The notes beneath the pieces are model-generated. The model saw nothing but the letters and a program-made list of their open reading frames with translations. It made no database searches and was not told where the DNA came from. From Rickettsiales bacterium (GTDB taxonomy: Bacteria > Pseudomonadota > Alphaproteobacteria > Rickettsiales > UBA8987): a stretch of 10,807 bases of DNA. This document shows positions 6,488 through 10,807 of this stretch, piece after piece (within the stretch, counting starts at the first letter, position 1; each line of letters starts with the position of its first letter). Where the stretch lies: the NCBI GenBank assembly GCA_028282625.1, contig JANQHP010000052.1, positions 1 through 10,807 on the forward strand, written 5' to 3'. Made by a program: the position numbers and the translations under genes.

Positions 6488-7939
6488 CTAGTTTTCCTGC
6501 AACATACGACACAGCGTTTCCATATCATGCTTGAGGGCGTGGTCTTCTTCTGTGAGGTGATGGATGCGCTTGACGGCATGCAGGACGGTGGCGTGGTCTT
6601 TCCCGCCAAACGCACGCCCGATTTCAGGCAGGCTGTGCTTGGTGAGTTGTTTGGCCAGGAAAATAGCCATTTGTCGTGGTCTGGCAATGTGACGTGCTCT
6701 GCGTGAAGACCGCATATCGTTGATCGAAACGGTATAGTAGCTTGCCACGGTTTTTTGAATGGCCGCAAGCGAAATATCTTTGCCGACTGACCGCAGCAAA
6801 TCTTTAAGCAGTTTTTGGGTGGAAGAGAGGGTGATGTCTTGCTTCACTAGCTCGGCATGTGCGGTGATTTTATTGAGTGCACCTTCAAGTTCCCGTATGT
6901 TGGAGGTTACTTTTTCGGCCAGGAAATGCAACACATCTTCTGGCACGTCAACGGGGTAATCCTTTACTTTTTTCTTTAAAATATCGTGTCGTAATGTGTG
7001 ATCTGCCGCTTCGATATCGGCGACAAGCCCCCACCCCAGGCGGGAGCGCATGCGCTCATCGGTGGCGTCAAGGTCCGAGGGAGGGCGATCGGCAGAAAGC
7101 ACGATCTGTTTGCCGTTTTCGATCAACGCGTTAAAGGTGTGGAAAAACTCCTCCTGCGTACTGTTCTTGCCACAGATGAATTGGATGTCATCGATCATCA
7201 ACACATCCACCGAACGAAAGGATGACTTAAACTCGGTTAGGTTCTTTTGCCGCAGCGCGTGAATAAATTGATGCATAAATTGCTCGGCAGAAAGATACAG
7301 CACCTTACGTGACGGTTGGTGCGTGCGGATATGCCACGCAATAGCCTGGAGCAAGTGTGTTTTGCCCAGCCCTACGCCGCCATACAGGTAAAGCGGATTG
7401 CCTCCTGCGCATAGCGTCTGGTTTCCAGCAATGCGCAAGGCGGCGGCATGTGCCAGATGGTTGTTTTTCCCGACGATGAAATGTTCAAAGGTAAAGCGTG
7501 GGTCCAGCGTGGCGGTACGAGGCGCGGGTGTGTGCAGGTTAGGGGAGTGCGGTGGTGCGTAGTTTGTTGTATCATTGCCTTGCGCAGCAACGATGTTTTG
7601 ATCCGCGATGCTGTGCGTGGCAGCAATACGGTGTGCGGTGCTCTCCTGCTTTCTTATTTTAATATGCACACGTAGGATCTCGGGCTTTTCGGCTTGCCAG
7701 CAGGCGAGTATATCATCGGCATAATGAGACAGCACCCAATCCCGCATAAACATGGTGGGAATGGAAAGGGTGATTTCGTGGGGGCTGACTTCGATCACCT
7801 CAAGCGCGCGCATCCAGCTGTTGTAGGTGGCCTCGCCATGCATAAACTGCAACCTTGCTTTAATGCGCTGCCAGGAGGCTTGGTCCATTTCCGCGATGGA
7901 AGAGGCAGTCAGTTCAGGTTGTGATTCGTGTTCGTGCAT
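6488..7939 (-). CDS. dnaA: Chromosomal replication initiator protein DnaA
   Basis: DnaA binds DnaA boxes and unwinds oriC. The 483-aa product has all four domains. Domain I spans about 18-95 (SWMRALEVIEV and FMRDWVLSHY), and a low-complexity linker spans about 96-145. The AAA+ domain has Walker A GGVGLGKTH (187-195), Walker B VLMIDD (246-251) and the Box VII arginine-finger region DATDERMRSRLGWG (291-304). Domain IV starts near residue 390, with a basic loop SSRRARHIARPRQ (411-423) and the DnaA signature GGKDHATVLHAVKRI (445-459). ATG 7939 gives a 17-residue hydrophilic extension. ATG 7888 (MDQASW), with GCGGAA just before it, is an alternative start nearer the usual domain I boundary. A GANTC site lies 18 bp upstream of the first ATG. 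It is divergent from recA across a long intergenic region. Confidence 0.98.
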   Translation of the reverse strand: MHEHESQPELTASSIAEMDQASWQRIKARLQFMHGEATYNSWMRALEVIEVSPHEITLSIPTMFMRDWVLSHYADDILACWQAEKPEILRVHIKIRKQESTAHRIAATHSIADQNIVAAQGNDTTNYAPPHSPNLHTPAPRTATLDPRFTFEHFIVGKNNHLAHAAALRIAGNQTLCAGGNPLYLYGGVGLGKTHLLQAIAWHIRTHQPSRKVLYLSAEQFMHQFIHALRQKNLTEFKSSFRSVDVLMIDDIQFICGKNSTQEEFFHTFNALIENGKQIVLSADRPPSDLDATDERMRSRLGWGLVADIEAADHTLRHDILKKKVKDYPVDVPEDVLHFLAEKVTSNIRELEGALNKITAHAELVKQDITLSSTQKLLKDLLRSVGKDISLAAIQKTVASYYTVSINDMRSSRRARHIARPRQMAIFLAKQLTKHSLPEIGRAFGGKDHATVLHAVKRIHHLTEEDHALKHDMETLCRMLQEN

Positions 7940-7956
7940 GAATATTGTTCTATATC

Positions 7957-7961
7957 GACTC
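7957..7961. promoter_or_regulatory. GANTC (CcrM-type methylation) site just upstream of dnaA
   Basis: GACTC is 18 bp upstream of the dnaA ATG, and a second GANTC (GATTC, 7923-7927) lies inside the first codons. A poor -10-like TATAGA follows it on the minus strand. Methylation of a GANTC site in the dnaA promoter affects expression in Caulobacter; the same role here is an inference from position. Confidence 0.35.
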
Positions 7962-7971
7962 TATCATCATT

Positions 7972-7994
7972 GATGCAAAGCTGGCGATGCAAAG
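7972..7994. repeat. Tandem 9-bp direct repeat upstream of dnaA
   Basis: GATGCAAAG occurs at 7972-7980 and again at 7986-7994, separated by CTGGC, a 14-bp period. It lies about 33-55 bp upstream of the dnaA start codon, where promoter or operator elements are expected. The repeat is exact. A binding role is not known to me; it may be a regulator site or chance. Confidence 0.5.
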
Positions 7995-8387
7995 CATGGC
8001 AGGGCAAATGGCCCCAGGGTGTTTGCAATGTGAATGATGTTTGTTCCCCTTCTTTATTTTTTCCTGTTGCGCCGTTAGGAAAACAAAAGAGCCGCGTTTA
8101 AAAAAGGCCGCAGAAAGCACTTGCCGTACATGGGTGTACAGCGCGGTGTGGTTTGCTTCTCTTTAGTTCTCCCGCCGCTTTTGTTGCCGTGCATTCCTTG
8201 TTAAAAACGGCACCACATCACAACAGAGCCAATGCTTCACGGTATGAGCGTGAAACCCACTCTTATGCTTGGAAATCGGCATAAACCAGAGCAACCAAAC
8301 ATTGTGACACAAACAGTATGATATACTACTTGCGTGCCGCCTTTGGAATGTAGCATCACCTTTGGCGTGTGCCCCTAAACTTACGCA

Positions 8388-8464
8388 AATATTTGAGGGC
8401 GTAAACCCCCTTTAATTGCATTTTGTGCAAAAAAGTTTGTTGACAAAAAAAAGCCTCAAATATT
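8388..8464. repeat. Long-range inverted repeat AATATTTGAGG / CCTCAAATATT
   Basis: The arms at 8388-8398 and 8454-8464 are exact 11-bp reverse complements, 55 bp apart. The left arm is part of a perfect palindrome CAAATATTTG (8386-8395). The interval holds TTGACA (8440-8445), the best -35-like hexamer upstream of recA. It could be an RNA stem or paired protein-binding sites; function is unknown. Confidence 0.55.
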
Positions 8465-8490
8465 GCCATACTTACTCTATTTAAAAGTGT

Positions 8491-8506
8491 TTCTACGTCT
8501 GTAGAA
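8491..8506. promoter_or_regulatory. Perfect dyad TTCTAC-N4-GTAGAA upstream of recA (candidate operator)
   Basis: The 16-bp dyad has perfect 6-bp arms about 330 bp upstream of recA. Related imperfect copies follow: TTCTATATGTAG at 8586-8597 and TTCTAC-N7-TTAGAA at 8630-8648. The symmetry and repetition look like a repressor or regulator operator. It does not match the usual alphaproteobacterial LexA box. Assignment to LexA or any other regulator is speculative. Confidence 0.35.
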
Positions 8507-8739
8507 TATTGGGAGTTTTTGAAGGTATTTCAATGACATAACAAGCATAATTTATACCATATTTTGTGGGAGGATGGTCGCTTTATTCTATATGTAGTGT
8601 GTATGCATGATGTGGTGCCGGTGTGCAATTTCTACGAATATTTTAGAAAACGCATGCCACCTAAAGGTGTATGGGTCTATTTTTTACGATGTGGCAAGAT
8701 GGCAAGATAGGGTGCTGATAAAGTGGTGCGCGTGATAGA

Positions 8740-8745
8740 TATAAT
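8740..8745 (+). promoter_or_regulatory. Candidate -10 element (TATAAT) for recA
   Basis: A perfect TATAAT lies about 94 bp before ATG 8839. The -35 region at 17-18 bp spacing (GATAAA/TGATAA) is poor, so it may need an activator or may be chance in an AT-rich stretch. A transcript from here would include the 7-codon leader ORF at 8796-8819. Confidence 0.3.
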
Positions 8746-8795
8746 ATGTATGTAACCACACGCTGCATATTGACTTACACCGGGGAGCTTCTATC

Positions 8796-8819
8796 ATGCA
8801 TTTTTATGGTTCAAGATAG
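8796..8819 (+). CDS. Possible 7-codon leader ORF before recA
   Basis: ATG at 8796 encodes MHFYGSR and ends at TAG 8817-8819. GGGGAG at 8782-8787 is spaced 8 bases from this ATG, making it the best Shine-Dalgarno in the recA leader. The stop lies 2 bp before the AAAGGA that precedes recA. It could be a leader peptide influencing recA translation, or a chance ORF; if recA starts at ATG 8806 the two overlap out of frame. No homologue is known to me. Confidence 0.25.
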   Translation: MHFYGSR

Positions 8820-8838
8820 TCAAAGGAACAGGGTGCCC

Positions 8839-9876
8839 ATGGATAAACAGCAAGCATTAGAAAGTGCCATTAGCCAGATTGAGAAATCCTTCGGCAAAGG
8901 CTCGATCATGACACTAGGTAAAAGTAAGGTGATGGCGCTGGACGTGATTCCGACCGGCTCGGTGGCACTTAACGCAGCGCTGGGTGTAGGCGGTGTGCCT
9001 AAAGGGCGTATCATCGAAATTTTTGGGCCGGAAGCCTCAGGCAAAACGACGCTCACCTTGCATCTGGTGGCAGAAATCCAGAAAAAAGGTGGCACGGCGG
9101 CATTTGTGGACGCCGAGCATGCGTTGGATCCGATTTACGCGGCCAATCTTGGCGTGAATGTGGACGATTTGGTGGTTTCCCAGCCTGATACCGGTGAGCA
9201 GGCGCTGGAGATTGCCGATACGCTGGTGCGTAGCGGTGCCGTGGATTTGGTGGTGGTGGATTCGGTGGCAGCTTTGGTACCCAAAGCCGAGATTGAAGGG
9301 GATATGGGCGACTCGCATATGGGCTTGCAGGCGCGCCTGATGAGCCAGGCTCTGCGGAAAATTACCGGATCGATTGCCAAATCCAACTGCGCGGTGGTGT
9401 TTATCAACCAGATTCGTATGAAGATTGGGGTGATGTTTGGCAATCCTGAAACCACAACGGGCGGGAACGCGCTCAAATTCTACTCCTCGGTGCGTCTGGA
9501 TATTCGTCGGATTGGTGCGATCAAGGAGAAGGACGAAACGATCGGGAACCGTACACGGGTGAAAGTGGTGAAAAACAAGGTGGCGCCGCCCTTCAAGCAG
9601 GTGGAGTTTGATATTATTTATGGCCAGGGAATTTCCCGTGCGGGTGAGCTGATCGATATGGGCGTGGAAGCGGATTTGGTTGAAAAATCCGGTTCGTGGT
9701 TCTCTTATAAAGGTGAGCGGATTGGCCAGGGCAGGGAAAACGCCAAGCAATATATGCTGGATCATCCGGATGTGGCGGATGCGCTGGAAGCGGCCCTATA
9801 TGCACGTCACCATGGTGAGGTAAGTGAAGCAGAAGCGCCAGCTGCCGCGGAAGAGGCGCCTGCCGAGGCTTCTTAA
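8839..9876 (+). CDS. recA: Recombinase RecA
   Basis: RecA forms filaments on ssDNA for homologous recombination and SOS induction. From ATG 8839 the product is 345 aa: FGKGSIM (18-24), Walker A GPEASGKT (63-70), DAEHALDP (91-98), Walker B LVVVD (137-141), and the DNA-binding loop 2 region NQIRMKIGVMFGNPETTTGG (190-209). The acidic, Ala/Glu/Pro-rich tail is typical. AAAGGA (8822-8827) precedes ATG 8839 by 11 bases and an in-frame GTG 8833 by 5. ATG 8806 would add MVQDSQRNRVP, which somewhat resembles the N-terminal extension of other alphaproteobacterial RecA proteins (MxQxSxR), giving 356 aa, but has no SD at normal spacing. The start is therefore uncertain between 8806, 8833 and 8839. No canonical alphaproteobacterial SOS box (GTTC-N7-GTTC) was found upstream. 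Confidence 0.98.
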   Translation: MDKQQALESAISQIEKSFGKGSIMTLGKSKVMALDVIPTGSVALNAALGVGGVPKGRIIEIFGPEASGKTTLTLHLVAEIQKKGGTAAFVDAEHALDPIYAANLGVNVDDLVVSQPDTGEQALEIADTLVRSGAVDLVVVDSVAALVPKAEIEGDMGDSHMGLQARLMSQALRKITGSIAKSNCAVVFINQIRMKIGVMFGNPETTTGGNALKFYSSVRLDIRRIGAIKEKDETIGNRTRVKVVKNKVAPPFKQVEFDIIYGQGISRAGELIDMGVEADLVEKSGSWFSYKGERIGQGRENAKQYMLDHPDVADALEAALYARHHGEVSEAEAPAAAEEAPAEAS

Positions 9877-10056
9877 GCGTATTCAGCCCTGATGTTCTTT
9901 AAGCACGGCTTGCCGCAGGCCTAAACTCTGAGATGCATTTTACAACCTAAAGTTTATTTTCTGGTGGCAAAGCGATGGTTTTTGTGTTAGGGTTACCCTG
10001 TAAGCTTTGATCTGGACTGTCGTATCGCACTGCGGTTACGGCAAAGCCAGCCATAA

Positions 10057-10096
10057 GGTTTACTATCAGTAGCTTTTTTTATGCCCGTAGTAAACC
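10057..10096. repeat. Inverted repeat downstream of recA (GGTTTACTA / TAGTAAACC)
   Basis: Perfect 9-bp arms at 10057-10065 and 10088-10096 enclose a 22-base loop that contains a run of seven T (10074-10080). It is the first of three inverted repeats in 10057-10204. The T run is inside the loop, not after the stem, so it is not a standard intrinsic terminator. Confidence 0.55.
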
Positions 10097-10100
10097 ATTT

Positions 10101-10125
10101 CCCTCTCCACGTTTTTTTGAGAGGG
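10101..10125. repeat. Inverted repeat CCCTCTC / GAGAGGG
   Basis: Perfect 7-bp arms at 10101-10107 and 10119-10125 surround an 11-base loop ending in seven T. CCCTCTC...GAGAGGG stems are a frequent layout of dispersed intergenic palindromic repeats in bacteria. Only one copy is in this window, so whether it is dispersed here is not known. Confidence 0.5.
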
Positions 10126-10160
10126 GTACAAGAAGGCTAGGGGTAACTCTAGATTCCTAG

Positions 10161-10204
10161 GGAGGGGGCGATATCTCGTTGCGCACGTGACTCGTGTCCC
10201 CTCC
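10161..10204. repeat. Inverted repeat GGAGGGG / CCCCTCC
   Basis: Perfect 7-bp arms at 10161-10167 and 10198-10204, extendable by G-T wobble and A-T pairs, enclose about 30 bases including CACGTG. It ends the inverted-repeat cluster between recA and the response regulator and may form one element with the two preceding repeats. Confidence 0.45.
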
Positions 10205-10270
10205 TTCTCTTTGAGGTGTGGCGGATTACTTTTCTCTTTCTTTTTTTCTGGTCTCAAGAAAGCATTGGAA

Positions 10271-10305
10271 ATAACGGGCGATCGCGCTAATCTTTCGCCT
10301 GTTAT
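10271..10305 (+). promoter_or_regulatory. Hairpin or operator dyad covering the response-regulator start codon
   Basis: ATAACGGGCGA (10271-10281) pairs with TCGCCTGTTAT (10295-10305): ten Watson-Crick pairs and one G-T, with a 13-base loop. The last two bases are the AT of the ATG start. In mRNA this stem would hide the start codon; in DNA it could be an autoregulatory operator. Neither role is shown by the sequence alone. Confidence 0.45.
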
Positions 10306-10807
10306 GCGCATATTATTGATTGAAGACGATAGTAAAATCCAAGCCTATATCCAAAAGGGTCTGGAAGAAGCAGGCCACGTGGTGGATGTGGCGGCTAATG
10401 GTGAAGATGGCTTGCATCTCGCGCTATCGGAGAGCTATGACGTGATGATTGTGGACCGGATGCTGCCGGCCCTTGATGGGCTTTCAGTGATCGAGGAGTT
10501 GCGCGGCGGGGGCAATGTGACCGGTGTGTTGATACTCAGCGCCCTTGGTGATGTGGATGAGCGTGTGAAGGGGCTGCGTGCAGGCGGCGACGATTATTTG
10601 ACCAAGCCGTTTGCTTTTGTGGAGTTGCTGGCGCGTGTGGAAGCGCTTGGCAAGCGCAGTGCGGCGCGCAAGCATCCGCATGCCACCACCCTTGCGGTGG
10701 GAGATTTGACGGTGGATTTGCTGAGCAGGAAAGTGACGCGCTTAGGCCAGGTGATCCCTTTGCAGCCAAGGGAATTTCGGCTGCTGGAGTATCTGATGAA
10801 ATGCAAA
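10304..10807 (+). CDS. OmpR/PhoB-family response regulator (3' end outside window)
   Basis: 168 codons are open from ATG 10304 to the window edge. The receiver domain has E7/D8/D9, phospho-acceptor D51 in VDRMLPALDG, S79 and K101 (DDYLTKPF). A linker follows, then the start of a winged-helix domain with LQPREFRLLEYLM. The VDRMLP-x-x-DGLS signature fits the QseB/TctD-like or heavy-metal-type two-component regulators frequent in alphaproteobacteria. It is clearly distinct from the CtrA in this window, lacking RRSKGHAQS and diverging throughout. A partner sensor kinase would be expected just downstream, outside the window. No Shine-Dalgarno is visible before the ATG; instead an 11-bp stem covers the first two bases of the start codon. 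The target stimulus cannot be told from this sequence. Confidence 0.92.
   Translation, partial: MRILLIEDDSKIQAYIQKGLEEAGHVVDVAANGEDGLHLALSESYDVMIVDRMLPALDGLSVIEELRGGGNVTGVLILSALGDVDERVKGLRAGGDDYLTKPFAFVELLARVEALGKRSAARKHPHATTLAVGDLTVDLLSRKVTRLGQVIPLQPREFRLLEYLMKCK

Larger units (their letters stand above)
7940..8838. other. Gene-free dnaA-recA divergent intergenic region
   Basis: About 900 bp without a supportable gene; the only open frames are very short. I found no tRNA, rRNA, 4.5S RNA, tmRNA or RNase P pattern. The right half is AT-rich. It holds several stem-loops: TTCACG/CGTGAA at 8236-8254, TTATGC/GCATAA at 8263-8284, CGCC-TTT-GG/CC-TTT-GGCG at 8338-8367, and TTACGC/GCGTAA at 8381-8404. 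An extended -10-like TGATATACT lies at 8319-8327. TTGACA is at 8440-8445 without a well-spaced -10, and a perfect TATAAT at 8740-8745 has a poor -35. No DnaA box within one mismatch of TTATCCACA was seen, so I do not call it oriC. It must contain the dnaA and recA promoters and may encode a small RNA. Confidence 0.6.
9877..10303. other. Gene-free recA / response-regulator intergenic region
   Basis: About 430 bp. No convincing gene was found; a minus-strand open frame of 81 codons (10066-10311) runs through the inverted repeats and its translation resembles no family I know. No clear intrinsic terminator for recA is visible; CGGC-TT-GCCG at about 9907-9916 is a very small stem without a T run. 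The right part carries three inverted repeats and then the start-codon hairpin of the response regulator. Confidence 0.55.

Noticed and set aside
8034..8078. Short hydrophobic ORF (15 codons, MMFVPLLYFFLLRR) upstream of dnaA
   Set aside because: No Shine-Dalgarno and no context supporting expression; too short to judge.
8528..8541. ATG-ACA-TAA start-stop preceded by GAAGG
   Set aside because: A two-codon frame cannot be distinguished from chance and lies about 300 bp from recA.
8693..8708. Tandem GGCAAGAT x2
   Set aside because: Only two 8-bp copies, no symmetry, and not placed at a clear promoter element; probably slippage.
7940..8838. oriC between dnaA and recA
   Set aside because: No cluster of DnaA boxes: the best matches to TTATCCACA have about two or more mismatches, and no TTAA-N7-TTAA site is present. 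AT-rich sequence beside dnaA alone is not enough.
9037..9765. 242-codon minus-strand ORF opposite recA
   Set aside because: Long antisense open frame produced by recA codon bias; His/Arg-rich composition and no family resemblance.
10066..10311. Minus-strand 81-codon ORF downstream of recA
   Set aside because: It runs through three inverted repeats, overlaps the response-regulator start, has low-complexity Lys/Glu and no recognisable domain; probably a chance frame in repeat DNA.

Overview
The window is a chromosomal segment of an alphaproteobacterium of moderate GC content. The evidence is a full-length CtrA cell-cycle regulator, a DUF2066/HdaA gene pair beside purM, a CtrA-type TTAA-N7-TTAA site upstream of ctrA, and GANTC (CcrM-type) sites at the 5' ends of ctrA and dnaA. 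I cannot place it below class level; nothing shows a plasmid, phage or insertion sequence.

Layout. On the minus strand at the left edge are purM and the first third of purN (1-1356, purine biosynthesis, overlapping genes). Divergent from them on the plus strand are a small exported DUF2066 protein and an HdaA-like DnaA regulator (1432-2746). Converging on hdaA is a long minus-strand block, read right to left: dnaA (7939-6488), galU (6396-5509), ugd (5505-4144), ctrA (4052-3336) and a SixA-like phosphohistidine phosphatase (3286-2771). galU and ugd are tightly coupled and together make UDP-glucuronate. A gene-free stretch of about 900 bp (7940-8838), rich in inverted repeats, separates dnaA from the divergent recA (8839-9876). 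A second gene-free stretch (9877-10303) carries a cluster of inverted repeats. It is followed by the start of an OmpR/PhoB-type response regulator that runs off the right edge.

How the genes work together. DnaA initiates replication, HdaA inactivates DnaA-ATP together with the sliding clamp, and CtrA represses initiation and drives cell-cycle transcription in alphaproteobacteria. All three lie within about 6 kb, with recA next to dnaA. A SixA-like phosphatase directly downstream of ctrA suggests a possible link to the CckA-ChpT-CtrA phosphorelay. The coding genes are all from known families, and I found no convincing undescribed multi-gene system. The less ordinary material is regulatory: the ctrA and dnaA upstream regions, the dnaA-recA intergenic region with a repeated TTCTA/TAGAA dyad and no canonical alphaproteobacterial SOS box, the short leader ORF before recA, and the hairpin over the start codon of the last response regulator.
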